Below, in pieces: positions 42,748-51,117 of a DNA stretch of 62,304 nt (its first letter is position 1; each line of letters starts with the position of its first letter). The notes below the pieces were generated by a model that searched no databases, was not told where the DNA came from, and saw only the letters and a program-made list of their open reading frames with translations. Source of the stretch: Jiangella muralis (GTDB taxonomy: Bacteria > Actinomycetota > Actinomycetes > Jiangellales > Jiangellaceae); contig NZ_LFXL01000043.1 of the NCBI RefSeq assembly GCF_001270745.1, forward strand, positions 1-62,304, written 5' to 3'. A program made the translations under genes and the position numbers.

Positions 42748-42800
42748 CGAACCTCCTCCTCATCGTCGAGAAGTCGGCGGGGAGCCCGGGGGCACCTCGT

Positions 42801-42822
42801 CAATTTAATCGTTACAATTGAA
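42801..42822 (-). promoter_or_regulatory. Candidate LacI operator before the transporter operon
   Basis: CAATTTAATCGTTACAATTG is flanked by CAATT/AATTG arms and, on the minus strand, contains AACGATTAAAT, matching AACGATTTAAT before the isomerase gene. It is 54 bases before the lipoprotein start. A TTGACA-containing palindrome, GTCTTGTCAAGAC (42852-42864), lies further upstream and may hold the -35 element. Confidence 0.5.
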
Positions 42823-42864
42823 TGGGTTCACAGACTGGACGAACGGGTCAAGTCTTGTCAAGAC

Positions 42865-43192
42865 CCCCGTCACGACCCGCAACGCGCCAGCCCGGGCCGG
42901 GCTGTGGCGCGCCTGACGGCACCCGAAACCAGGGCGAACCGGCCGCGCAGTAGGCCACGGACTTGGAGGCACATCCTCGATGACTGAGTCCGATTGATCG
43001 GGTGGACGTCTTGTCGGCGATGCCGGCTGTCGCAGGTGCGTCTCCCGAGGCCGCAGCCGCTGCCGACCGGCCCGTCAGGCCGGTCGGCCGGTCCTCGTGC
43101 CGGTCAGCTCGGTCGGGCCGGGCTTCTCGTTGGCTGGCCGACCGTGGTCCGGTGCTGCCGACCGTGCGCCGGGGGGGGGTCTGCCGCGTTGG
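42865..43192. other. Gene-free spacer upstream of the nested repeat
   Basis: No frame has coding character. It contains GGTCGG/CCGACC-rich short dyads and a run of about ten G at 43169-43178. Confidence 0.4.
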
Positions 43193-43553
43193 CCGTCCCC
43201 CTGGCGCCCATTTTCTCAGCCTCGTGACCGCGCCTCAAGCGGACCCAGATGGGGCGCTTCGCGCGTTGGGTGACCGCTTGACCCGCGGCCCCGCGGCCAA
43301 GAACGGGCACCTATCAGGGGGACGGGGAAAGACTGGGCACACCTCGATGACCGGAACCGTCCTCGATGGCGAGAAACGTCCGAAAGGCCCCTCGAACACG
43401 ACCCCCGCCATCGAAGACGGTCGCGGGAATCGAGGACGACCAAATCGTGCACCGGCAGGAACGGCGAACGGCGCACCGGGCGGGCTCTGCCCGCACTTCC
43501 CCCGTCCCCCTGATAACTGCCCGTACTTAAGACAATGGGCAGCAGGGGGACGG
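43193..43553. repeat. 361-bp nested inverted-repeat element
   Basis: Three nested dyads share one centre region. Outer arms 43193-43212 and 43534-43553 match at 18 of 20 positions. Middle arms 43303-43339 and 43488-43524 match at about 31 of 37 (core TATCAGGGGGACGGGG). Inner arms 43343-43371 and 43406-43434 match at 24 of 29. A side hairpin TCAAGCGG/CCGCTTGA lies at 43235-43281. CAGGGGGACGG occurs four times in alternating orientation. No protein-coding frame is supported. Could be a non-autonomous mobile element or a structured RNA. Confidence 0.7.
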
Positions 43554-43632
43554 CCCACCGCCGCAAAACGGCCAACCGCCGCACGACGGCGAACCGTTAC
43601 GCGATCCCCAACGCCACCGTGTGAGATCACTG

Positions 43633-43709
43633 CGTCGAGTGGGGCGGATCACTGTTCCCCTGGCAACAGCAACGCCACCCAGCAAACACAGTGATCCCAC
43701 CCAGTGACG
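43633..43709. repeat. Second inverted repeat, AGTGATCC type
   Basis: Arms 43633-43655 and 43688-43709 (cores GGATCACTGT and ACAGTGATCC) match at about 19 of 22 positions around a 32-nt spacer. The spacer AACAGCAACGCCACCC is plain. An extra GATCACTG copy sits at 43625. May be a REP-like unit or the terminator of the dppBCDF operon, whose last gene ends at 43805. Confidence 0.5.
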
Positions 43710-43804
43710 CGCCAGGGCGCACAGTCGTCGCGCCGGGCCGGCGAGGCGTCGCCACCGGCTTCAAAACTCGGTCCGAGTGCCGGAGTGACGGATACCAAGC
43801 GAAG

Positions 43805-44812
43805 CTACCGGTGGGCGGCCGGTAGCTCGGCGAAGTGGCAGGCGCTCGGGTGCAGGCCGAGGCGGGGCTCGAGAGCGGGTTCGACCTCGGCGCACTCGTC
43901 CCGGGCCTTCCAACAGCGGGTGCGGAACCGGCACCCGGACGGCGGGTCGGCCGGCGAGGGGACGTCTCCGGTGAGGAGGATGCGTTCGCGCGGCGGCTGG
44001 CTCCAGGGCCGCGGCACCGGGACCGCGGAGAGCAGCGCCTGGGTGTAGGGGTGGGTGGGCCGCCGGAAGATCTCCTCCTGCTCGGCCAGCTCCACCACCC
44101 GGCCCGCGTACATGACGGCGACCCGGTCCGACACGTGGCGGACGACGGAGAGGTCGTGGGCGATGAAGAGGTAGGTGAGGCCGAGGTCGGCCTGCAGGTC
44201 GGCGAGCAGGTTGAGCACCTGCGCCTGGATCGACACGTCCAGGGCCGACACCGCCTCGTCGCAGATGACGAGCTTGGGCCGCAGCGCCAGCGCGCGGGCG
44301 ATGCCGAGGCGCTGCCGCTGGCCGCCGGAGAACTGGTGCGGGTAGCGGTCGGCGTGGCTCGGGTCGAGGCCGACCCGGGCGAGCAGGTCGCGCGCCTCGT
44401 CGCGCCAGCGGGAGCGCGGCACGACGCCCGGATGGATCTCCCAGGCCTCGGCGACGATCTGGCCCGCGGTGCGGCGCGGGTTCAGCGACGAATACGGGTC
44501 CTGGAAGATCATCTGGACGTCGCGGCGGGCGGCACGCAGCTCGGCCGGCGACGCGGACGTCAGCTCGCGGCCGTCGAAGGTGACGGTGCCCGACGCGGCC
44601 CGCTCCAGGCCGATCACCGTCCGGGCCAGCGTCGACTTGCCCGAGCCCGACTCGCCGACCAGCCCGAGCGTCTCGCCACGGCGCAGGTCGAACGAGACGC
44701 CGGCGACGGCCTGGACGTGGCCGGTGACCCGGCGCAGCAGCGCCGAGCGCAGCGGGAACGTCGTGTGCAGGTCGCGCACCGACAGCAGCGGCTCAGACCC
44801 GTTCGCGCTCAC
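43805..44812 (-). CDS. Oligopeptide-type ABC ATPase (DppF-like), second locus
   Basis: A 335-residue ATPase with Walker A GLVGESGSGKSTLARTV, Q-loop MIFQDPYSSLNPRR, signature QFSGGQRQRLGIARALALRP, Walker B LVICDEAVSALD (Ala-Val in place of the usual Pro-Thr) and H-loop FIAHDLSVV. The C-terminal oligopeptide-transporter domain has Cys in GCRFRTRCWKARDECAEVEP, the pattern that in some members binds an Fe-S cluster. GTG start overlaps the upstream ATPase gene by 20 bases. Last gene of iclR-dppBCDF. Confidence 0.94.
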   Translation of the reverse strand: MSANGSEPLLSVRDLHTTFPLRSALLRRVTGHVQAVAGVSFDLRRGETLGLVGESGSGKSTLARTVIGLERAASGTVTFDGRELTSASPAELRAARRDVQMIFQDPYSSLNPRRTAGQIVAEAWEIHPGVVPRSRWRDEARDLLARVGLDPSHADRYPHQFSGGQRQRLGIARALALRPKLVICDEAVSALDVSIQAQVLNLLADLQADLGLTYLFIAHDLSVVRHVSDRVAVMYAGRVVELAEQEEIFRRPTHPYTQALLSAVPVPRPWSQPPRERILLTGDVPSPADPPSGCRFRTRCWKARDECAEVEPALEPRLGLHPSACHFAELPAAHR

Positions 44813-45803
44813 CGGCCACCACCTCCTCCGCGTGGTGGCAGGCGGCCCGGTGCTCGGCCGGCCGCCCGTCGACGGCACGGAGGACGGGGTCGTCGGCGCG
44901 GCACCGGTCGGTGGCGTGCGGGCAGCGTGGATGGAAGGAGCAGCCGGACGGCAGCGCCAGCAGGTTCGGCGGCGCGCCACGCACCGGCGTCAGCCGTTCG
45001 CGCGGCCCGTCGAGGTCCGGGATCGACGCCATCAGGCCGCGGGTGTAGGGGTGGGCGGCGTGGTCGTAGACCTCACGGATGCCGCCGGTCTCGACCGCCC
45101 GCCCGGCGTACATGAGCAGCGCCCGGTCGGCGACGTCGGCGACCACGCCGAGGTCGTGCGTGATCAGCACGAGCGCCATGCCCTCCTCGCGGCGCAGGTC
45201 CGCCAGCAACCGCATGATCTGCGCCTGGACGGTGACGTCGAGCGCGGTCGTCGGCTCGTCGGCGATGAGCAGCCGGGGCCGCAGCGCCAGCGCCATGGCG
45301 ATCATGATCCGCTGCCGCATGCCGCCGGAGAACTGGTGCGGGAAGTCGTCCACCCGGCGGGCGGCGGCCGGGATGCCGACCCGCTCCATCAGCTCGACGG
45401 CGGCGGCGCGCGCGGCCCGACGTGAGGCGCCGCGGTGCCGGCGGAACATCTCGCCGATCTGCCAGCCGACCCGGAACACCGGGTTGAGCGAGCTGAGCGG
45501 GTCCTGGAACACCATCGCGATCTCGTCGCCGCGCAGCCGCCGGACCCGGTTCGGGTCCTCGGCCAGCAGGTCGCGTCCGTCGTAGACGATCGTGCCGCCG
45601 GCGATCTCGCCGGCCGGCTTGGGCAGGATCCCCATGACGGCCTGGGCGGTGACGCTCTTGCCGCTGCCGGACTCGCCGAGGACGGCCAGCGTCTCGCCCC
45701 GGCGCACGTCGAACGACACCCCGTCGACGGCGCGGACGTGGCCGCCGCCGGTGCGGAAGCGCACGGACAGGTCGCGCACGCTGAGCAGTGGACTCTCCGT
45801 CAC
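44793..45803 (-). CDS. Oligopeptide-type ABC ATPase (DppD-like), second locus
   Basis: A 336-residue ATPase: Walker A AVLGESGSGKSVTAQAV, Q-loop MVFQDPLSSLNPVF, signature QFSGGMRQRIMIAMALALRP, Walker B LLIADEPTTALD, H-loop LITHDLGVV, and the C-terminal domain with Cys residues in SGCSFHPRCPHATDRCRADD. Partner of the downstream ATPase in a heterodimer. GTG start seven bases after the permease stop. Confidence 0.94.
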   Translation of the reverse strand: MTESPLLSVRDLSVRFRTGGGHVRAVDGVSFDVRRGETLAVLGESGSGKSVTAQAVMGILPKPAGEIAGGTIVYDGRDLLAEDPNRVRRLRGDEIAMVFQDPLSSLNPVFRVGWQIGEMFRRHRGASRRAARAAAVELMERVGIPAAARRVDDFPHQFSGGMRQRIMIAMALALRPRLLIADEPTTALDVTVQAQIMRLLADLRREEGMALVLITHDLGVVADVADRALLMYAGRAVETGGIREVYDHAAHPYTRGLMASIPDLDGPRERLTPVRGAPPNLLALPSGCSFHPRCPHATDRCRADDPVLRAVDGRPAEHRAACHHAEEVVAGERERV

Positions 45804-45810
45804 GGCCGCC

Positions 45811-46716
45811 TCACAGGTTCTTCAGCTTCGGGTCGAACCGGTCCCGCAGCGCGTCGCCGAGCAGGCCGAACGACACGACCAGCAGCGCCAGGCAGATTCC
45901 GGGGATGGTGGAGATCCACCACGCGTCGCCCAGGTAGTTGCGCCCGTTCGCGATGGTGACGCCCCAGCTGGGCGAGCTGGACGGGGTGCCGAGGCCGAGG
46001 AAGCTCAGCGACGCCTCGGCCAGGATGACGTGCCCGATCTCGACCGTCGCGACCACCAGCACCGGCGCCGCGCAGGCCGGCAGCACGCAGTGCCGCACCA
46101 GGTGCCAGGACCGCGCGCCCAGCGTCCGGGTCGCGTCGACGAAGTCACGGTTCTTCGTGACCAGCACCTGGCTGCGGGCCACCCGCGCGAACGTCACCCA
46201 GTTCGAGATGGCCAGGACGATGACGACGTTCACCACGCTCGGCCCGAGCAGCGCGGCGATGAAGATCGCCAGCAGGATGGACGGGAAGGTCAGCTGGACG
46301 TCGGCCAGCCGCATCAGCGCGCCGTCCAGCCACCGCCCGTACCACCCGGCCACGACACCGACGGTGACCCCGATCAGCCCGGCCAGCAGCAGCGTCGCGA
46401 CGCCGACCGCGATGGAGATACGCGCGCCCTGGAACACCTGCGCGAGCAGGTCCTGGCCCACCTGGTCGGTGCCGAAGATCGCCAGCGATCCGTCCTCGGT
46501 GCGCGAGCCCGGCGGCAGCAGCCGGTCGCCGGTGCTCGTCGCGACCGGGTCGTAGCCGACCAGCCACGGCCCGAACACCGCCACGAGCACGTAGAGGCCG
46601 ATGACGGCGCTCGCGAACCGGATGCGCCCGGAGCCGGGCTTGCTGCGAGAGCGGACGGCCGGCTCGGGGACGGGGGCGGCCGGCCGGCGGCCGAGGTCGG
46701 TCAGTGTGTCGGTCAT
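45811..46716 (-). CDS. ABC permease (DppC-like), second locus
   Basis: A 301-residue permease with an N-terminal cytoplasmic head, first span (FASAVIGLYVLVAVFGPWLV), the GTDQVGQDLLAQVFQGARIS loop typical of DppC/OppC, and the coupling helix NRDFVDATRTLGARSWHLVR. The late segment LSFLGLGTPSSSPSWG is conserved in the family. Four bases from the end of dppB. Confidence 0.94.
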   Translation of the reverse strand: MTDTLTDLGRRPAAPVPEPAVRSRSKPGSGRIRFASAVIGLYVLVAVFGPWLVGYDPVATSTGDRLLPPGSRTEDGSLAIFGTDQVGQDLLAQVFQGARISIAVGVATLLLAGLIGVTVGVVAGWYGRWLDGALMRLADVQLTFPSILLAIFIAALLGPSVVNVVIVLAISNWVTFARVARSQVLVTKNRDFVDATRTLGARSWHLVRHCVLPACAAPVLVVATVEIGHVILAEASLSFLGLGTPSSSPSWGVTIANGRNYLGDAWWISTIPGICLALLVVSFGLLGDALRDRFDPKLKNL

Positions 46717-46720
46717 GGAG

Positions 46721-47644
46721 TCACCCGGCCAATCGCACGCGGGGGTCGAGGTAGCCGTACAGGACGTCGACGACGAGGTTCACCAGCACGAACACGGCGG
46801 CGATGAACAGCACGGCGGCCTGGACGACGCCGTAGTCGCGATGCGAGATCGCGTCGACCAGCAGCCGCCCGACGCCGGGCCAGGCGAACACCGTCTCGAC
46901 GATCACGGTGCCGCCGAGCAGCTGGCCGAACTGCAGGCCGACCACCGTCACGACCGGGATCAGCGCGTTGCGGGCGGCGTGCGGGAAGATCACGACGCTC
47001 TCGCGCAGGCCCTTCGCGCGCGCCGTCTGCACGTAGCCCTCGTGGATGACCTCCAACAGGCCGCTGCGGGTCAGCCGGACCAGGATGGCCAGGAACGGCA
47101 GCGCCAGCGTGACGGCCGGGAGCACCAGGTGCTGCCAGCCGCCGGTGCCGCCGCTGGGCAGCACGTCCAGCGTCCGGGCGAACACCAGGATGAAGACGAT
47201 CCCGACCCAGAACGCCGGCGTCGACTGCCCCACCAGCGACAGCACCGAGATGACCCGGTCGGTCAAGGTGTTCGCCCGCAGCGCCGCGAGGACGCCGAGC
47301 GGGAAGCCGACGAGGACGGACAGCGTGAGCGCGGCGATCGCCAGCTCGGCGGTGTTCGGCAGCCGCGACAGCACCAGCTCCATGGCGTCCACGTTCATCC
47401 GGAACGAGTCGCCGAAGTCCAGGCGGACGACGTCGCGCAGGTAGCTGCCGTACTGGACGATCAGCGACTCGTCCAGGCCCATCCGCTCGCGCAGCTGCGC
47501 GATCTGGTCCGCGGTCGCGTCCGGCCCGAGCAGCACGGTCGCGGGATCGCCGGGCACCAGCCGCAGCACCAGGAAGATGACCGAGACGGCGCCCCACAGG
47601 ACGAAGACGGAGAACAGCAACCGGCGCGCGAGGTAGGCCGGCAT
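46721..47644 (-). CDS. ABC permease (DppB-like), second locus
   Basis: A 307-residue permease: first span LARRLLFSVFVLWGAVSVIF, the VPGDPATVLLGPDATADQIA loop, spans near 95-120, 135-160, 185-205, 235-260 and 275-300, and the coupling helix EGYVQTARAKGLRESVV. The ATG overlaps the iclR stop (TGATG), so transporter synthesis is coupled to its regulator. Confidence 0.94.
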   Translation of the reverse strand: MPAYLARRLLFSVFVLWGAVSVIFLVLRLVPGDPATVLLGPDATADQIAQLRERMGLDESLIVQYGSYLRDVVRLDFGDSFRMNVDAMELVLSRLPNTAELAIAALTLSVLVGFPLGVLAALRANTLTDRVISVLSLVGQSTPAFWVGIVFILVFARTLDVLPSGGTGGWQHLVLPAVTLALPFLAILVRLTRSGLLEVIHEGYVQTARAKGLRESVVIFPHAARNALIPVVTVVGLQFGQLLGGTVIVETVFAWPGVGRLLVDAISHRDYGVVQAAVLFIAAVFVLVNLVVDVLYGYLDPRVRLAG

Positions 47645-48411
47645 CAGGCGCCCTGCGCATGCGCCAGGACGGTCAGCGCCGGCTCCTCGTCCAGCAGGCC
47701 GGCGCCGATGCGGTCGGCGCAAGCCGTGACGGCGGCGGCCAGGCCGCGCAGCTCGGCCGGGTGCCGCACCCGCGACGGGACGCGGACGGCGACGGCGGCG
47801 ACCGCCAGGCCGTCGTGGTCGAGCACCGGGGCCGCGACGGCCCGCCCGGTCTCGGCGTACTCGCGGTCCTCGACGGCGTAGCCGCAGGTCCGCGCCCGGG
47901 CCAGGGACCGGAGCAGGCCGTAGGCGTCGGTGAGTGTGCAGACGGTGAGCCGCGGGAACGGGGCGCGTGCCACGAACCGGTCGACCTCGACCCGCGGGCG
48001 GTGCGCGAGGTACGCCTTGCCCAGCGCCGTCGCGTGCATCGGCAGCGGCGACCCGGGGTCGGCCGCGGGCTGGCCGGCGGTCGCCGTCCGCACCAGCTGT
48101 CCGCCGCGGGGACGTCCGTAGCTGACCGCCTGCCCGGTGGACTCGTGCAGCGCGGTCAGCGCCGGGTGGACGACGGAGTCGGGCCCGGCGTCGCCGCGGG
48201 CGGCCCGCGCGAGGTCGAGCGCGCCCAGGCCGATGACGTACCGGTTCGCCTCGTCGCGGCGGACCAGGCCGAACTCGACGAAGGTCGCGAGCATCCGGTG
48301 GACGGTGCTCTTGTGCAGGCCGACGGCGTTGGTGATGTCGGTCAGCGTGCGCGGGTGGCCGTGCCGGCTCAGCTCGGTCAGTACCTCGAGGGCGCGGCTC
48401 AGCGACTTCAT
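47644..48411 (-). CDS. IclR-family transcriptional regulator
   Basis: A 255-residue IclR protein. The winged helix is SRALEVLTELSRHGHPRTLT and DITNAVGLHKSTVHRMLATF; the effector domain has PMHATALGKAYLAHRPRVEV and GYAVEDREYAETGRAVAAPV, with VRVPSRV near the end. First gene of the iclR-dppBCDF operon; likely controls the transporter in response to a catabolite. Start ATG at 48411 is followed by a promoter 75-110 bases upstream, where a LacI-type palindrome also sits. Confidence 0.92.
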   Translation of the reverse strand: MKSLSRALEVLTELSRHGHPRTLTDITNAVGLHKSTVHRMLATFVEFGLVRRDEANRYVIGLGALDLARAARGDAGPDSVVHPALTALHESTGQAVSYGRPRGGQLVRTATAGQPAADPGSPLPMHATALGKAYLAHRPRVEVDRFVARAPFPRLTVCTLTDAYGLLRSLARARTCGYAVEDREYAETGRAVAAPVLDHDGLAVAAVAVRVPSRVRHPAELRGLAAAVTACADRIGAGLLDEEPALTVLAHAQGA

Positions 48412-48461
48412 CGATCACTCACCCCTGTGCTCTCGTCGGGTGGTGCGGCGTTGGTGTTACA

Positions 48462-48521
48462 TTAACGTTAACGGTAGCGCTCATGGGCGACGCTAGAGGA
48501 CCGCCGAGAACGGTGTCAAGG
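48462..48521 (-). promoter_or_regulatory. Promoter of iclR-dppBCDF with LacI-type palindrome
   Basis: On the minus strand TTGACA and TAGCGT are separated by 18 bases (about 48517-48488). The perfect palindrome TTAACGTTAA (48462-48471) lies some 15-25 bases downstream of the -10 box, where a repressor would block elongation. The same AACGTTAA core occurs in the divergent promoter at 48601-48610. Confidence 0.6.
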
Positions 48522-48581
48522 GTCGGCTCAGCGAATTGATGAACGCACTGGTCAGCCGGGTTGCGAGGGGTGCAACGCGCC

Positions 48582-48612
48582 TTGACACCGTCGTTCCGTG
48601 AACGTTAACGTC
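48582..48612 (+). promoter_or_regulatory. Promoter of the DUF6772 operon with overlapping LacI-type operator
   Basis: TTGACA (48582-48587) is followed, at -10 distance, by GAACGTTAACGTCC, whose core CGTTAACG (48603-48610) is a perfect palindrome of the LacI-family type. The LacI gene is third in this operon, so autoregulation is likely. Confidence 0.6.
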
Positions 48613-48674
48613 CGAACTGGCGCAGGCCGCTGGAATTCACCTGTGAAGCGGCCCCCATTCGCGAGGAGGCGACT

Positions 48675-49640
48675 TTGTCCGTCGATACTGCAGGCGATTT
48701 GACCGGCCAGTTCAGAAGGGCCATCGTGGCGGCCGACCCGCGCCTGTCGAAATTCAATCCGCTCGGCCGCATCCTCGCCCACGACGACTTCGACTCCGGC
48801 ACCCACGGCTGGTGCGAACTGCTCGGCAACTACGACGGCAACGGCAACCTCGACACCGTCGACGACCACATGCGCGACTTCCGCCCGCCGCAGCTGAGCG
48901 CGTGCAATTTCTTCGACGTCGGCACGCACGGCACCCTCGGCGGCACGTACGCCCTGAAGCTGGCCACCCGGCCGCATCCGGGGCACACCGCGGTCGCCAT
49001 CCGGCGCCTGACGATGAGCGGCCGCGGCCGGGTGCAGCTGGAGACGTACTTCACCTTCAAGGCCGAGGCCACACTGGGTGCGGACCCGGCCAACGACACG
49101 TTCGGCGAGGTCGTCTGGGACGGCAACCTGCACCCGTCGGAGGCCCAGTTCGGCGCGCTGACGGTGGCCACCGACCTGTGCGGCGACGGCGGCGTCCGCT
49201 ACCACACCGTCGCGCGGTACCAGAACACCGACCATCAGCACCGGCTGACCCGGCAGTGGATGTACCCGGGGGTGCCGGAGCCGACGCCGCGCGAGCACCT
49301 CGAGGGCAAGGTGAAGCTGGGCTACGCGGCCGACTTCACGGCGCCGAACCCGGAGGACTGGCACCCGTTCGGCGAGCCCCAGGAACTCTGCTACAACGAG
49401 GTCCCGACAAAGGTGAACTGGCACTATCTGCGGTGGGTCGTCGACACCGCGGCGCGCAAGAACGTGGAATTGCAGATCAACGACCGCGTGATGGACATGA
49501 GCGATGTTCCGGTGCCGATCTACGAAGACCGGTACGAGTCGTTGGAGAATCTGCTGAACTTCTATTTCAGCGTGCGCACGCATTCGTCGGTGCGCAATTT
49601 CCTGTACCTGGACTCCGTCCTCGTCTCGGTGGATTGGTAG
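48675..49640 (+). CDS. DUF6772-like protein, possible carbohydrate-active or -binding
   Basis: A 321-residue protein with no signal peptide. It is rich in beta-strand and aromatic residues: LAHDDFDSGTHGWCELLGNY, GGTYALKLATRPHPGHTAVA, RVQLETYFTFKAEATLG, WHYLRWVVDTAARKNVELQI, and the terminal NLLNFYFSVRTHSSVRNFLY. The pattern of a jelly-roll laminin/concanavalin-like fold fits. I associate it with DUF6772. TTG start after GAGGAGG. It is the first gene of the operon carrying LacI and lies opposite iclR-dppBCDF, so a carbohydrate substrate is probable. Confidence 0.65.
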   Translation: MSVDTAGDLTGQFRRAIVAADPRLSKFNPLGRILAHDDFDSGTHGWCELLGNYDGNGNLDTVDDHMRDFRPPQLSACNFFDVGTHGTLGGTYALKLATRPHPGHTAVAIRRLTMSGRGRVQLETYFTFKAEATLGADPANDTFGEVVWDGNLHPSEAQFGALTVATDLCGDGGVRYHTVARYQNTDHQHRLTRQWMYPGVPEPTPREHLEGKVKLGYAADFTAPNPEDWHPFGEPQELCYNEVPTKVNWHYLRWVVDTAARKNVELQINDRVMDMSDVPVPIYEDRYESLENLLNFYFSVRTHSSVRNFLYLDSVLVSVDW

Positions 49641-49647
49641 GCAAACG

Positions 49648-49983
49648 ATGCGGCAATCGCTGACCGCTGTACTGGAGCGGAACACCACGGTGCGGGGCGA
49701 GTTCGCGACCGAGCCGTACGAGGTCGCGTGGGCCTCCGAAGCGCGCTGGTTCGTCCAGGTGCTGTCCGCCGCCGGCGACCCGGCCGAGCTGGACGTCGTC
49801 ACGCAGGTCTCGCCCGACGGCATCACCTGGTGCGACCATGAAGAAGCGCCACACGCCACGGCGGGTCTGGGCCTGACCAGCTGGACGGTGCGCGAGTTCG
49901 GCCACTGGCTGCGTCTGCGCGGACGCGTCCGCGGCGACGACGCCGAGGTTAAGCTGCGCGTGTACCTGGCGGCCAAGAGCTGA
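49648..49983 (+). CDS. Small beta-rich protein of unknown function
   Basis: A 111-residue protein: MRQSLTAVLERNTTVRGEFA, then YEVAWASEARWFVQVLSAAG, VVTQVSPDGITWCDHEEAPH and FGHWLRLRGRVRGDDAEVKL. The strand pattern suggests a compact beta-sandwich like those in phage or carbohydrate-binding accessory proteins. Seven bases after the DUF6772 gene and 37 before LacI, so it works in the same pathway. No family recognised with confidence. Confidence 0.6.
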   Translation: MRQSLTAVLERNTTVRGEFATEPYEVAWASEARWFVQVLSAAGDPAELDVVTQVSPDGITWCDHEEAPHATAGLGLTSWTVREFGHWLRLRGRVRGDDAEVKLRVYLAAKS

Positions 49984-50020
49984 GACCCGCTGTGGCCGGC
50001 AACACGAGAACGAGGACACG

Positions 50021-51058
50021 GTGACCGACACCCGCAGGGCGCGGCTGCGCGACATCGCCACCGCCCTGGGCGTGTCGGTCAACACCGTCTCCCGGGCGCT
50101 GGGCGGCAAGGACAGCGTCAGCGAGCACACCCGCGAGCGCATCATGGCCGAGGCCGAGCGCATCGGCTACGTGCCCAACACGCACGCCCGCTCGCTCGTG
50201 CTCGGCTCGGCCATGACCATCGGGCTGGTCATCACCAACCCGTCGAACCCGTTCTACGCCCAGCTGATCAACGGCATCGAGCCGCACGGCCGCGGGCGCG
50301 GCTACTCACTGCTGCTGATGGTCACCGACGAGAGCGTCGAGAACGAGCGGCGGGCGGCGGAGTCGCTGCTGCGCTCGGCCGTCGACGGCGCCATCGTCGT
50401 GCCGGTGCAGGGCGAGACCGCGCACTGGACCCGGGTCCAGGCGGCCGGCGTGCCGATCGTGTTCGCCAACCGTGACGTGCCCGATCTGGGCTGCGACTTC
50501 GTCGGAATCGACAACGAGCACGGCGCCTACGAGTCCACCCGGCACCTGATCGCCGCCGGCGCCCGGCGCATCCAGGTGCTCGAGGAGGACCTCCCGATCA
50601 CCACCATCGCCGGGCGTATCGCCGGCTTCCACCGGGCGATGGCCGACGCCGGCCTGCCCAGCTCCGACGCCGACGTCATCTCGGTGCCGACCCGCCGGCA
50701 CGACTCCGCGATCCTGCCGTGGCAGCCGGCCGAGGCGTACCGGCTGGGCCGCGAGCTGGTCGCCGGCGACGACCGGCCCGACGCCGTCGTGGCCGGCAAC
50801 GACTTCTTCGCGCTCGGGCTGTACCGCGCGCTGGCCGAACGAGGGCTGCGCGCGCCGGGCGACCTCGCGATCGTCGGCTACGGCGACCACCCGTACGCGG
50901 CATATATGGACCCGCCGCTGACGACGGTGCACCTGCCGGCCCGGCGCATCGGCGAGATCGCCGTCGACCTGCTGCTGCGCCGCCTGCGTGACGGCGCCGA
51001 CGCCGCGCCCCGCAAGCAGCGGCTGACGCCCGAGTTGGTCGTCCGCGCCTCCACCTGA
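50021..51058 (+). CDS. LacI-family transcriptional regulator of the second locus
   Basis: A 345-residue LacI protein: helix-turn-helix RLRDIATALGVSVNTVSRAL, hinge RIGYVPNTHARSLVLGSAMT, sensor domain from IGLVITNPSNPFYAQLINGI to LAIVGYGDHPYAAYMDPPLT. GTG start. Likely binds the AACGTTAACG-type palindromes in the 48412-48674 intergenic region and controls both divergent operons. A terminator follows. Confidence 0.93.
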   Translation: MTDTRRARLRDIATALGVSVNTVSRALGGKDSVSEHTRERIMAEAERIGYVPNTHARSLVLGSAMTIGLVITNPSNPFYAQLINGIEPHGRGRGYSLLLMVTDESVENERRAAESLLRSAVDGAIVVPVQGETAHWTRVQAAGVPIVFANRDVPDLGCDFVGIDNEHGAYESTRHLIAAGARRIQVLEEDLPITTIAGRIAGFHRAMADAGLPSSDADVISVPTRRHDSAILPWQPAEAYRLGRELVAGDDRPDAVVAGNDFFALGLYRALAERGLRAPGDLAIVGYGDHPYAAYMDPPLTTVHLPARRIGEIAVDLLLRRLRDGADAAPRKQRLTPELVVRAST

Positions 51059-51073
51059 ATGGACCCGCGTGAA

Positions 51074-51104
51074 CGGACCCGCCGGCAGGGCGTCGGCGGG
51101 TCCG
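51074..51104. terminator. Bidirectional terminator
   Basis: CGGACCCGCCG and CGGCGGGTCCG form a perfect 11-bp stem with a 9-nt loop between the convergent LacI and lipoprotein genes. Confidence 0.8.
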
Positions 51105-51117
51105 TCCGGTCTCCGGG

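Noticed and set aside
43169-43178. Run of about ten G as a phase-variation tract
   Set aside because: It is not inside or directly before any supported gene, and assembly error in a homopolymer is possible.
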